Part shown: positions 15,631 through 23,808 of the stretch, piece after piece | Layout of the letters: every line of letters starts with the position of its first letter | Position numbering within the stretch: the stretch's first letter is position 1 | NCBI GenBank assembly: GCA_903927345.1 | Contig: CAIYMO010000013.1 | Coordinates: 1-64,000 of the forward strand | Length of the DNA: 64,000 nt | Source: an uncultured Armatimonadota bacterium | Lineage (GTDB): Bacteria; Armatimonadota; Fimbriimonadia; Fimbriimonadales; Fimbriimonadaceae | Direction: 5' to 3' | Position numbers and translations under genes: made by a program | Notes under the pieces: model-generated | Seen by the model: the letters and a program-made list of their open reading frames with translations, nothing else | Databases searched by the model: none | Told to the model about the DNA's origin: nothing

Positions 15631-17070
15631 TCAGCGCACAACGCCAAACCCGATCATGGGTGAATTGTCTTTGAACATTTTGTTGACCCCGATCCAGCCG
15701 ACTACTCCTTTGCCAATTTCATAGCGCATGCGGAGGTCGAACCGAGGGTCGTTCAGACTGAAAACGTCAGCCCGCAACGATGCTCTCGAACCAAGAAGAT
15801 AATCTACCCCAAAACCTGGCTTGGATGCAAATATCCCGTATCTCAGGCTCAGGTTGTCGTCGATTTTCTTGCTCTGCTGGGCGATGAACTGGTTTGATTC
15901 GAACGCGTTCCAGAGTCCGAGTTGGAAGCTGTCTCCGTTGGAGGACGGGAAAATTGTTGTGAAGTCGGTTCGTAAGAATCCGGGTTCGGATTCTGCGATC
16001 AGGTCGAACCGAGTTTGCATGTTGCTGAATGCACTGGTTGGGCTCTTGGTCAGAACCTCGGTTACTTTTCCAACGCTGCCTTTGACTTCTTGGGTGATTC
16101 CCTTGATGTCGTCGGCAATCTCGTTGGCCTTGGTCATCAGCTCGCTGATCTTGCGGCTGATGTCGGGTCCATCGACGGACATCTTTTCGACATTGGCGGC
16201 GATTGCTTCGCCGTTCTTTGCCATCTTAGCGCCGCTCTCTGTCATTGCGGTGATGTTGGCAGCGCTGCCCTTCAGAGAGGCTCGGAGATCGGGGTCAGAG
16301 ACCAGGGCGTTGATCTCGGTCATCAGCTTGTCGCCTTTCTCGGTGGCGGAGCGAAGGTTCGCCATCGTGGCGGTGAGGTCACCTTGGATTTTGCCACTCT
16401 TTGCCATGACATAAAGCTCTTTGGTGAGGCCGTTGATGTTTTGCATGCCATCTCTCATCGCGACTAGGGTTTGGGCGAGATTGGCTTGGTTTGAGTTGAT
16501 GACGTTGTTGAAGCTACCGGCGGTTTTGCCGAATTCACCCATGGTTGCGTTGGTGGTTGCCATGAGCTTCTTGAGACCGCCGGTGAGTTCGGGGTCTTCG
16601 AGAAGCTTGCGGAACGCAGCCATCGTTTTGGTGAGCTCTTCGACGGTTGCGGGGGCATTGGGAAGGATTCCGTCGAGGGCGCCAGCTTTGCCTCCGGGGA
16701 TGGTTGATCCGGTCGCGAGGTTGCCCTTGATGTCTTTGGGAGGGTTGAGAAGAATGACTTGTTCGCCGAGACCGACGAGGCTGCTGGGGAGGAGGAGCTT
16801 GGATCCGGCGGGAATATTGATTCCTGGTTTCACCGCGAGGGTGGCTTTTGCCTCAGTGGGTGAGGCAAGCTCAACGGAGGTGACCAAGCCGATGTTGACG
16901 CCGGCGAGAAGGATTCGGGTTCCGGGGGTGATTCCACCTGCATCGGGGAAGGATGCATAGAAGGTTTGGAACTTGGGTCCAAAGAGACTCTTGCCCAAGA
17001 AGGCATATGCCCCGAGCAACATTGCAATGAAAACCACAACGAGGCCCCCAACCTTAGCCGCATTCCCCAT
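15631..17070 (-). CDS. MCE (MlaD-type) family protein with long helical region and beta-rich C-terminus
   Basis: 479 aa. A single membrane anchor (about 7-24, VGGLVVVFIAMLLGAYAF) is followed by one MlaD/MCE domain (about 36-120: FYASFPDAGGITPGTRILLAGVNIG and LLLPSSLVGLGEQVILLNPP). MCE domains form hexameric rings that carry lipids across the envelope. A long helical region (about 135-350), with repeated Thr/Ala/Lys-rich segments likely to form a needle or tunnel, comes next. The last about 125 residues are strand-rich (NLSLRYGIFASKPGFGVDYLLG, FDLRMRYEIGKGVVGWIGVNKMF). No MlaE permease or MlaF ATPase lies nearby. rplI follows after 39 bases. A TAAAAT box lies 7 bases before the ATG. Confidence 0.9.
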   Translation of the reverse strand: MGNAAKVGGLVVVFIAMLLGAYAFLGKSLFGPKFQTFYASFPDAGGITPGTRILLAGVNIGLVTSVELASPTEAKATLAVKPGINIPAGSKLLLPSSLVGLGEQVILLNPPKDIKGNLATGSTIPGGKAGALDGILPNAPATVEELTKTMAAFRKLLEDPELTGGLKKLMATTNATMGEFGKTAGSFNNVINSNQANLAQTLVAMRDGMQNINGLTKELYVMAKSGKIQGDLTATMANLRSATEKGDKLMTEINALVSDPDLRASLKGSAANITAMTESGAKMAKNGEAIAANVEKMSVDGPDISRKISELMTKANEIADDIKGITQEVKGSVGKVTEVLTKSPTSAFSNMQTRFDLIAESEPGFLRTDFTTIFPSSNGDSFQLGLWNAFESNQFIAQQSKKIDDNLSLRYGIFASKPGFGVDYLLGSRASLRADVFSLNDPRFDLRMRYEIGKGVVGWIGVNKMFKDNSPMIGFGVVR

Positions 17071-17077
17071 ACCTCGT

Positions 17078-17083
17078 ATTTTA
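17078..17083 (-). promoter_or_regulatory. -10 box close to the MCE gene start
   Basis: TAAAAT on the minus strand, 7 bases before the ATG at 17070. The spacing implies a leaderless or nearly leaderless message. Confidence 0.5.
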
Positions 17084-17133
17084 GCCGGGATTGCATGCGA
17101 TTCACACAGACTCGGGCTACGTAGAAGGGTTTG

Positions 17134-17592
17134 ATGGCAATTTTAGAGCACCGATATACAGCTGATGTGACTTGGAACGGCGGACGTGAGGGGAATGGAA
17201 GCATTACTCCGGGTCCTAGCGGTCAGGGTTTTCCGATCAATGTTCCGCCGGAGTTTGGCGGCGAGGGCGGACACCTGAATCCTGAGGAGTTGCTGACTTC
17301 GGCGATTGCGGGTTGCTATTCGATCACTTATGGAATTGTTGTTGCGAATCGAAAGTTGCCAGTCGCTTCATTTGAGGCGAAGGCTGAGGGCGTTGTTGAA
17401 CAGAACGGAGCCGCGTTCAAGTACCGCGAGATCGTGATTCGACCGACGATTACTCTTTCAGCCGAGGCGACCGACGACCAGTTGAAGATTGCCGAGGATA
17501 TGGCGCACAAGTGCGACGCATATTGCATCGTCACGAATGCGGTTCGTGGTTCGGTCCAGGTGACCATCGAGCCGACGGTCAGCCGAGCTTAA
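17134..17592 (+). CDS. OsmC/Ohr-family peroxiredoxin
   Basis: 152 aa. OsmC-family enzymes reduce organic hydroperoxides with two conserved cysteines; both are here, in SAIAGCYSITYG and in HKCDAYCIVTNA. The start region (EHRYTADVTWNGGREGNGSI) and NPEELLTSAIAGC are characteristic. The ATG at 17134 is preferred over the TTG one codon upstream. The family contains OsmC, Ohr and YhfA-like branches; the GREGNG segment favours the OsmC branch. Its stop shares four bases (TTAA) with the stop of the convergent PEP-CTERM gene. Confidence 0.92.
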   Translation: MAILEHRYTADVTWNGGREGNGSITPGPSGQGFPINVPPEFGGEGGHLNPEELLTSAIAGCYSITYGIVVANRKLPVASFEAKAEGVVEQNGAAFKYREIVIRPTITLSAEATDDQLKIAEDMAHKCDAYCIVTNAVRGSVQVTIEPTVSRA

Positions 17593-18278
17593 CGGCGACG
17601 CCGGAAGAGCGCAAGACCACCGAGCCCGAGAGCGAACATTGATGCGGGCTCGGGCACGGGAGCTGGAGCACTTTCTAGAGTGACAGCCATGAGGGCAACT
17701 CGCTGGAGCCCTTGGCCACCTCGGTCAGTAATCTTGAAGTTGACCAGGGTGTCGGTCAAGAATGACTCAGGGAGCGTGATTTCCTGGCGGTCATGCCAGA
17801 ACTGGGTGTCTGTGTTTACAAATTCGTAGTGAATTTGGTGGGTGTTTGGGCTTGAGGTGCTGTTGAGGAAGATGCCTTTGGCAATCGAACGAATTTGCTC
17901 GAAACCGCTCCAATCCTCTCGGTAATAGGATCCACCTTGGCCAAAGAACTCCAGAGTGATGAGGTTGGGGATGCTGGTTCCCCACAGGGTGCTCATCACG
18001 GTGTGCACTTTTTGGGTGCGTTCTTGGCTGAGGCTGATGTTAACAGCCACATTCCCAGTGAGGTGATCATGGTTGCCATTCCAGAAGTCGTTTGCGCCAG
18101 CGGCGCCAAATTGGAACGGAATGCTTGAATAGGAACGAGGCCCCGTGGGGAAGGTCCCGGCACCAAGGGTGAACGAACGGTTCTCGTTATAGACCCCGGA
18201 GAGGTCTACGGTTGTGAAGTCGGCAAACGCCGATCCACTCAAGCCTAGAACAAAAATAAAAAGGCCAACTCGCCTCAT
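17589..18278 (-). CDS. PEP-CTERM sorting-domain protein, secreted
   Basis: 229 aa. A signal peptide (MRRVGLFIFVLGLSGSAFA) leads a beta-rich extracellular domain without a recognised enzyme motif. The C-terminus is a complete PEP-CTERM anchor: VPEPASMFALGLGGLALFRRRR, that is PEP, a hydrophobic stretch and an Arg cluster. In bacteria with exosortase such tails are cleaved and the protein is moved to the surface or the exopolysaccharide. No exosortase gene is in this window. The segment LESAPAPVPEP is the usual flexible Pro/Ala linker. I set the start at the ATG at 18278, which gives the signal peptide; the frame is open further upstream, but that part is not signal-like and lies across the tpiA promoter. 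Confidence 0.9.
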   Translation of the reverse strand: MRRVGLFIFVLGLSGSAFADFTTVDLSGVYNENRSFTLGAGTFPTGPRSYSSIPFQFGAAGANDFWNGNHDHLTGNVAVNISLSQERTQKVHTVMSTLWGTSIPNLITLEFFGQGGSYYREDWSGFEQIRSIAKGIFLNSTSSPNTHQIHYEFVNTDTQFWHDRQEITLPESFLTDTLVNFKITDRGGQGLQRVALMAVTLESAPAPVPEPASMFALGLGGLALFRRRR

Positions 18279-18344
18279 CGGGAGGATTTTAGCAAGTTTC
18301 TCACCCGAAAGCAACGGTATCTGACGGGTACAACCTAGAGACCA

Positions 18345-19121
18345 ATGCGAAAGAAGATTGTTGTCGGCAACTGGAAAATGAACTTGCTCTCGGCTGAAGC
18401 CGCGACGCGCGCTGCAGAGTTGGCGAAGCTGGTTGGGTTTGAAGATTCGGTTGAAGTTGGAATTTGCCCTGCGTTTCTCTCCCTTGCCGGAGTTTCTTTG
18501 GTGCTTCGCGAGTCGGTGATCGGCGTTGGCTCTCAGGATGTTTTTTGGAAGTCGAGCGGGGCGTTTACCGGGTTTGTTTCGGCCGAGATGGTTCGGGATG
18601 CGGGATGCCGCTACGCAGTGATCGGGCACTCTGAGCGACGCGGTCGCTTTGGCAAGCTCGAGGTAGAAGAGTCGACACTTCCCTTCTTTGGCGAAACCGA
18701 TGAGACCGTGAATCTAAAGCTTAAGGCGACTTTGGCGGCGGGCTTGGTTCCGATCGTTTGCGTTGGTGAGTCACTTGCTGAGCGAGAAGCCGGTCAGACC
18801 GATGCGGTGATTGCGGCTCAGATCGCGGGTGCGCTGGACGGTGTTGAAGACCTTTCGACGCTGGTTATTGCTTACGAGCCGGTTTGGGCGATTGGGACGG
18901 GCAAGGTTTGCGATTCGACGGAGGCCAATCGGGTTTGCGGATTCATCCGCTCCCAGGTTCCAGAAGCCTATCGTGACCATGTGCGAGTTCAGTACGGCGG
19001 AAGCGTTAATCCGGGCAATGCGGCCGAGCTGTTTAGCCAGCCTGAGATTGATGGTGGATTGGTTGGCGGCGCATCGCTGAAGCCAGAAGATTTCATCCAG
19101 GTTATCAACGCGGCGAAGTAA
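18345..19121 (+). CDS. tpiA: Triose-phosphate isomerase with an internal insertion
   Basis: Interconverts dihydroxyacetone phosphate and glyceraldehyde 3-phosphate in glycolysis; cytosolic TIM barrel. Catalytic residues are present: Asn9 and Lys11 (VVGNWKMN), His95 (GHSERR) and Glu178 (AYEPVWAIGTG), plus the phosphate-binding QYGGSVNPGN and the C-terminal GGASLKPEDF. At 258 aa it is slightly long. The excess is a segment of about 14-15 residues (about 100-114, GRFGKLEVEESTLPF) between GHSERR and FGETDE, two motifs that are usually nearly adjacent (ERRxYFGETD). The stop overlaps the queD start by one base (TAATG). Confidence 0.97.
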   Translation: MRKKIVVGNWKMNLLSAEAATRAAELAKLVGFEDSVEVGICPAFLSLAGVSLVLRESVIGVGSQDVFWKSSGAFTGFVSAEMVRDAGCRYAVIGHSERRGRFGKLEVEESTLPFFGETDETVNLKLKATLAAGLVPIVCVGESLAEREAGQTDAVIAAQIAGALDGVEDLSTLVIAYEPVWAIGTGKVCDSTEANRVCGFIRSQVPEAYRDHVRVQYGGSVNPGNAAELFSQPEIDGGLVGGASLKPEDFIQVINAAK

Positions 19122-19576
19122 TGGGGCGCTACCGAGTCTGCAAGTCATTTACGGTTGAGTCCGGGCATATGCTTTCTAAGCATCCAGGCTCGTGCCGTTA
19201 CCCGCACGGTCACACTCGGGTCGTTGAAGTTGTGCTTTCGGCAGAGGAGCTGGACAGCAATGATATGGTCGTCGATTTTAAGGCGATCAAGTTGCTTTGT
19301 CAGGAGCATATTGAGCGTTATGACCATCGAATGGCGTTGAACTCGAACGACCCTTTGTTGGACGCTATGCAGAGCGTGCATCCCGACTCCGTTCTTGTAT
19401 TTGAGAACCAGGATCCGACGACTGAGGTCGTGGCGCGGGAGATCTTCGACTATGTGTCGAACGGCCTTCGAGAAGGGCTTGATCGCGACGGCTATCGGAT
19501 TGAGCCAGGTCGCGTTTTGCTTGAGAGAGTTCGGGTTACCGAAACTCCCTCAAGCTGGGCTGAGTACCGCGTTTAA
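19121..19576 (+). CDS. queD: 6-carboxy-5,6,7,8-tetrahydropterin synthase / PTPS family (QueD-like)
   Basis: 151 aa. Family members convert 7,8-dihydroneopterin triphosphate to 6-carboxytetrahydropterin (queuosine pathway) or to pyruvoyl-tetrahydropterin. The zinc-binding histidines are visible in VESGHML and in the motif CRYPHGHTR, which also holds the catalytic Cys (CxxxHGH as in QueD). DFKAIKLL and the later ERYDHRMAL with Asp-His are typical, and TPSSWAEYRV near the C-terminus is the substrate-binding Glu region. It starts inside the tpiA stop codon. No other queuosine gene is seen, so the pathway assignment is from family only. The stop shares TTAA with that of the convergent gene. Confidence 0.88.
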   Translation: MGRYRVCKSFTVESGHMLSKHPGSCRYPHGHTRVVEVVLSAEELDSNDMVVDFKAIKLLCQEHIERYDHRMALNSNDPLLDAMQSVHPDSVLVFENQDPTTEVVAREIFDYVSNGLREGLDRDGYRIEPGRVLLERVRVTETPSSWAEYRV

Positions 19577-21210
19577 GCGGCGATTCTTTGCTCGGCGCGG
19601 AGAGCGGCGATCACTCGTTCGCGGGCTTCTTGGCCACCACGGGAGATTTGGCCAAACACCCAGAAGGCGAAGTCCATGTCGCTGGCTCCGTTGAGCAAGT
19701 CGACTTCTTGACCGTTCACAACGGCCGAGTTGATCGGTGCGATTTCTGGCTCAAGCGGCATGTAGAGGCTGACGCCATCGGGGATCGCCGTCATGTTGAC
19801 GAAATCGGAATGGTCGTTGAGCTTCCACTTTCCGAGGAACTTGGCGAGGTTATCGTCGATTGACTTTTGGTAGTCGACGTTGAGGGCACCAAAGGTTTGT
19901 GAGCCTTCGTGGTAGAGCCATGCACCGTCGACGATCCAGTTGCTGAATCCGGCCATGCGGGCCCGGATCGAATAGTCGTCGTCTTCGAGGTTGCCAAGGC
20001 CGTAGATCGGATCGAATCCGCCGATAGCGTCAAGGCAGGCCTCGGGCATTACGAAGCAGAGTCCGCGAATTTGGGTCCATTCGGTAGCACTTGATTTGTG
20101 CTCGCCGAGATACTTGTTTGCTTCTCGCATCATCTCGATGATGTTGGTGAAAGCAGGGAGTCCAGCGTGCTGTTTACCGTTGACTCGGTTTGAGACAACT
20201 CCGACGAGACCCGGATTCTTATCCGCATCTTGGAGCTGGGTGAAGGCGTTCATCAGCTCGGGCATACAGCCGAGGGATGGGAAAACGTCGTCGTTGGTGA
20301 CGCCATAGGCATCAAAGCCACCCTTAGTTCGAAGGTAGCTGAGACCTGCGTTCGCGCCTTGGCCATAGCCGAGGTTGTAGGGTTGATCGATGAGGTGGAC
20401 CATGCCACCCATTTGGGCGGCGAAGTCTTGCCAGAGGCCCTTGTGTTCATCGTTGGTGCCGTTGAGGACGACTGCGAATTCGACTTCACCTGGGTAGTAG
20501 GTGACAAAGCTGGAGATGCACTCCTTGCCCATTCCGAAGTTGTTGACGGTTGGCATTGCAAAGCCGACCTTTGGCCACTTGGGAAGCTCGCCATCGCCGA
20601 TGACGGCAACGATGAACCAGCCCATTGGATCGAGACCCTCATAGAGTCGACCGGGGAGTTCGGTTTTCTGGGAAAGGAATCGCACTTGGCGGTCTGGGAA
20701 GTGCTTTTGGATCAGTTCAGCAAACTCTTCAGCGGTCCATTCGATGGTGTGATATGGGTTGCTTGGCTTGTCGCCGAGTTTGGCGTTTGGATCGTACAGA
20801 AGGCGGTTTGGGGTGCTGATGACGATTCGTCCGGTGCACGCTTTGACTGCTTCGAGGAACTTTTCGGGATCAGGAAGGTGCTCGATCGTCTCAAAGGAGA
20901 CGACCATGTCGGCTTGACTATAATCGTATTCGCATACGTCGCCGGTGACGAAGCCAGCGCCCGCGTAGACGGAGCCAGCATAGGAAGTTGCTTCTTCGGA
21001 GACATCGACACCGGTTGCGCTCTTGGCAAAGAGAGAGGCGTAGTCGGTTCCGTAGCCCTCACCGCATGCCGCGTCGACGACTTTTGCATCCTCGTACCAG
21101 GGGCGGAAAAAGAGATACCGCTGGAAGTGCGTTGCTTGGGTCGCATAGTCGCTCACGAACGGAATCATGCGTTCGCCGGTCCAAGCCAATGTCGGTGAAG
21201 AGTTGCTCAT
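19573..21210 (-). CDS. Fused SAM-methyltransferase and family-2 glycosyltransferase
   Basis: 545 aa with two domains. Residues about 1-210 are a class I methyltransferase: WTGERMIPF, the SAM motif VVDAACGEGYGTDYASL, then ADMVVSFETIEHLPDPEKFL and RIVISTPNRLL. Residues about 235-470 are a GT2-like glycosyltransferase: EFAVVLNGTNDEHKGLW, the acceptor-loop segment IDQPYNLGYGQGANAGL, a possible metal-binding TNDDVFP, and GFDPIYGLGNLEDDDYSIRAR typical of rhamnosyl/GT2 enzymes. The last 70 residues are of unclear fold. Both halves look intact. Such fusions occur in O-antigen, glycopeptide and cell-surface glycan synthesis; the nearby sugar-nucleotide transferase gene fits this. It is divergent from that gene at 21319. 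Confidence 0.85.
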   Translation of the reverse strand: MSNSSPTLAWTGERMIPFVSDYATQATHFQRYLFFRPWYEDAKVVDAACGEGYGTDYASLFAKSATGVDVSEEATSYAGSVYAGAGFVTGDVCEYDYSQADMVVSFETIEHLPDPEKFLEAVKACTGRIVISTPNRLLYDPNAKLGDKPSNPYHTIEWTAEEFAELIQKHFPDRQVRFLSQKTELPGRLYEGLDPMGWFIVAVIGDGELPKWPKVGFAMPTVNNFGMGKECISSFVTYYPGEVEFAVVLNGTNDEHKGLWQDFAAQMGGMVHLIDQPYNLGYGQGANAGLSYLRTKGGFDAYGVTNDDVFPSLGCMPELMNAFTQLQDADKNPGLVGVVSNRVNGKQHAGLPAFTNIIEMMREANKYLGEHKSSATEWTQIRGLCFVMPEACLDAIGGFDPIYGLGNLEDDDYSIRARMAGFSNWIVDGAWLYHEGSQTFGALNVDYQKSIDDNLAKFLGKWKLNDHSDFVNMTAIPDGVSLYMPLEPEIAPINSAVVNGQEVDLLNGASDMDFAFWVFGQISRGGQEARERVIAALRAEQRIAA

Positions 21211-21318
21211 GGCAATGTGTTTGTCGGCTAGTTTGCAAAGAACTCTAGGTTTTGTCGTGCAAATCCGTATAAAGCTATCCCTTTTGACGCTTGGGGGCGT
21301 CTCTTCTAATTGACGCAG

Positions 21319-23799
21319 ATGAAAGTTGTGATCATGGCGGGAGGTGAGGGTTCACGGCTTAGGCCGCTGACCTCGCAACGCCCGAAACCGTTGGTGCCGG
21401 TGGCAACCGTGCCGATCATGGAGCACCTCGTGGGGCTGTTGCGCGAGCAGGGGTTCCAGGAGTTTCTGGTTACGACTTCATACCTTGCCGGTGAGATTCA
21501 GTCTCACTTTGGGACGGGCCGGGACTTTGGAGTTTCGATTTCCTATCCCGAGGAGCCCATGCCGTTGGGGACGGCGGGGGCGATCAAGAATGCTTCAGCT
21601 GAGCTTTCTGGCTCGCCGTTCTTGATCGTTTCTGGTGATGCTCTTACGGATTGCGACTTCACGGAAGCCGTTCGGTTCCATGAGTCGCGAAACGCAATGG
21701 TGACGCTGATTTTGAAACGGGTCAGTGATCCGCTGGAATTTGGGGTTGTTGTTACGGACGAGGATGGGCGCGTTAGGCGACTTGTTGAGAAGCCGGACTG
21801 GTCGGAGGTTCAGACCGATACAGTGAACACGGGGATGTACATCATCGATCCTCGCGTGTTGGACCTGATGGAGGCGGGAACCGGATATGACTGGAGCATG
21901 GACATCTTCCCTCGGCTGATTGCGGAAGGTGAGCCGGTTTACGGTTTTGTGATGCCGGGGTTCTGGTGCGATGTCGGTTCGCTGAGCCAGTACCGGGAAG
22001 CTCAGGAGAAGGTGATGAGCGGAGTGGTTCAGCTCCGGATCCCGGGAGCGCATAAGGGTGGCGTTTCACTTGGGCACGGGTGCCAGATTGACGAGCAGGC
22101 TGACCTGATTCCGCCGGTGGTTCTGGGGGAGAACGTTAAGGTTAAGCGTGGCGCGCGAGTCGGTCCCTATACGGCTCTGGGCGCGAACTGCATCGTTGAG
22201 GAGTTTGCGGTGGTGGAGCGGTCAGTGGTGTGGGAGAACACGTATGTGGGATCCGAAGCTCAGATTCGCTCCGCAGTGCTGGGGGCAAAGGTCATTGCGA
22301 AGCGAAACGTTTCGGTGATGGAGGATGCGGTGGTGGGAGATCGCTGCCTTTTGGATTTGGGGGCGGTGGTTCGGCCGCGCGTCAAGATTTGGCCCGATAA
22401 GGTTGTCGAGCGTGGCGCGACGGTCACGATGTCGATGGTTTGGGGGCATCGGTGGCAGGCGTCGTTGTTCCGGGATATCGGAGTTGCGGGCATCAGCAAT
22501 ATCGAGATGACTCCCGAAGTGGCGAGCCGACTGGCAGGAGCGTTTGGATCGCTGTTCCCTCTCGGTAGCACGGTGGTGGCGGCTCGAGATACGGCGCGTT
22601 CATCGCGGATGCTGAAGCGGGCGATGATTTCCTCGCTGGTCAGCGTTGGTTGTAACGTGCTTGATTTGCGCGGTGTGCCGCTTCCGGTGGCGCGGTACAC
22701 GATGAGTCAAGCGGGTGCGGCGGGCAGTGTGCTTGTGCGCAAGCAACCAGGGAATCGCCGAATGTCTTTGGTTGAGCTGTTTGATTCTCGTGGGAAGCAG
22801 ATTAAGAAAGGGACGGAGCGGAAGGTGGAAGCGAGATACTTCCGAGAGGACTTCAATCGGGCGGACGCTGAGGATATTGGGTTGATTGATTACGCCCAAG
22901 GTGCGGTGGAGAGTTACTTGGAGGCGATAGCTGCGCAGACTAACGTGCCTTCGGCGGGACTAAGGGTTGCGTGCGATTACGCGCACTCATCGGTAGGTAC
23001 CTTGTTCCCTTCGATTGCCGCCAACTTGGGAATCGATACGGTTGGATTTCATGGGCATCCTGATTCACGCCGGACTCCGAATACAGCGTCGGAGATTGAA
23101 GCTCATCTGCAAGAGCTGAGTCATTCAGTTCGGCATTTGAATTGCGATCTGGGGATTCTGTTTTTGCATGAGGGCGAGCGGTTCGCGCTGGTGGATGATC
23201 AGGGCGCGATTGTTGATGGCCTGATGCTGTTCGCTTTGATGGCGAAAGCTCGGCTGGCGGCATCGCCAGAGAGTTCGATCGCGATTCCATCCTTCTTCCC
23301 GAGTTCGGTTGCTCAGTGGCTCGAGGCGTTGGGCGCTCGAGTTGAACGGGTGCCGAACACTGCGCGTGGGCTTCAGCACGCGGATATCGGATTCAGTGGG
23401 GATGGGCGCGGTGGCTTCTTCTTTGGGGAGATGCCGACCAGCTTTGATGCTTGTTTTGCGACTGCTTGGCTGTTGCCCCTGCTTAGGGCGGCGGATCGTC
23501 CGGTCAGCCAGTATCGGGCAGACCTGCCTGAGTTTGCGATGGCTTACGATGCGGTCACCATTCATGGTCCTGAAAAGGGCGGGGTGCTGCGCGAGCTCAC
23601 AGAGCAGTTCCCACAGGACAGCTCCGAGCCCGAAGGGGTTCGGATTCAGTTGTCGCGTGGGACGGCTTTGGTGACTCCGGACTCGTTTGAGCCGATGTTC
23701 CATGTCCACGCCGAGGGTCAGACGAATTTTGATTGCGAGGAAGTCGCTGAGGAGGCTGTGCGCATTATCCAGTCAATCATCGCCCGTTCCAAGCCATAA
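21319..23799 (+). CDS. Sugar-1-phosphate nucleotidylyltransferase fused to a degenerate phosphomannomutase domain
   Basis: About 826 aa. Residues 1-235 are an NTP-transferase: MKVVIMAGGEGSRLRPLT, RPKPLVPVATVPIMEH, SGDALTDCD, VEKP and WCDVGSLSQYREA. This is the mannose-1-phosphate guanylyltransferase / glucose-1-phosphate transferase type. Residues about 245-370 are left-handed beta-helix hexapeptides. Residues about 380-820 are phosphomannomutase-like, but the phosphoserine loop (TASHNP) is replaced by RKQPGNRR near 474-481, and the Mg-binding DGDADR by HEGER near 617-621. That half is therefore probably not a mutase. ATG 21319 is preferred over TTG 21310 because the family starts at MKxVIMAGG. 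The product likely supplies GDP-mannose or a similar donor for surface glycans. Confidence 0.88.
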   Translation: MKVVIMAGGEGSRLRPLTSQRPKPLVPVATVPIMEHLVGLLREQGFQEFLVTTSYLAGEIQSHFGTGRDFGVSISYPEEPMPLGTAGAIKNASAELSGSPFLIVSGDALTDCDFTEAVRFHESRNAMVTLILKRVSDPLEFGVVVTDEDGRVRRLVEKPDWSEVQTDTVNTGMYIIDPRVLDLMEAGTGYDWSMDIFPRLIAEGEPVYGFVMPGFWCDVGSLSQYREAQEKVMSGVVQLRIPGAHKGGVSLGHGCQIDEQADLIPPVVLGENVKVKRGARVGPYTALGANCIVEEFAVVERSVVWENTYVGSEAQIRSAVLGAKVIAKRNVSVMEDAVVGDRCLLDLGAVVRPRVKIWPDKVVERGATVTMSMVWGHRWQASLFRDIGVAGISNIEMTPEVASRLAGAFGSLFPLGSTVVAARDTARSSRMLKRAMISSLVSVGCNVLDLRGVPLPVARYTMSQAGAAGSVLVRKQPGNRRMSLVELFDSRGKQIKKGTERKVEARYFREDFNRADAEDIGLIDYAQGAVESYLEAIAAQTNVPSAGLRVACDYAHSSVGTLFPSIAANLGIDTVGFHGHPDSRRTPNTASEIEAHLQELSHSVRHLNCDLGILFLHEGERFALVDDQGAIVDGLMLFALMAKARLAASPESSIAIPSFFPSSVAQWLEALGARVERVPNTARGLQHADIGFSGDGRGGFFFGEMPTSFDACFATAWLLPLLRAADRPVSQYRADLPEFAMAYDAVTIHGPEKGGVLRELTEQFPQDSSEPEGVRIQLSRGTALVTPDSFEPMFHVHAEGQTNFDCEEVAEEAVRIIQSIIARSKP

Positions 23800-23800
23800 T
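23795..23800 (+). promoter_or_regulatory. -10 box overlapping the preceding stop codon
   Basis: CATAAT, 8 bases before the ATG at 23809. It overlaps the TAA of the nucleotidyltransferase gene, so the next gene may have its own leaderless transcript despite the tight spacing. Confidence 0.4.
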
Positions 23801-23808
23801 GAACCAAG

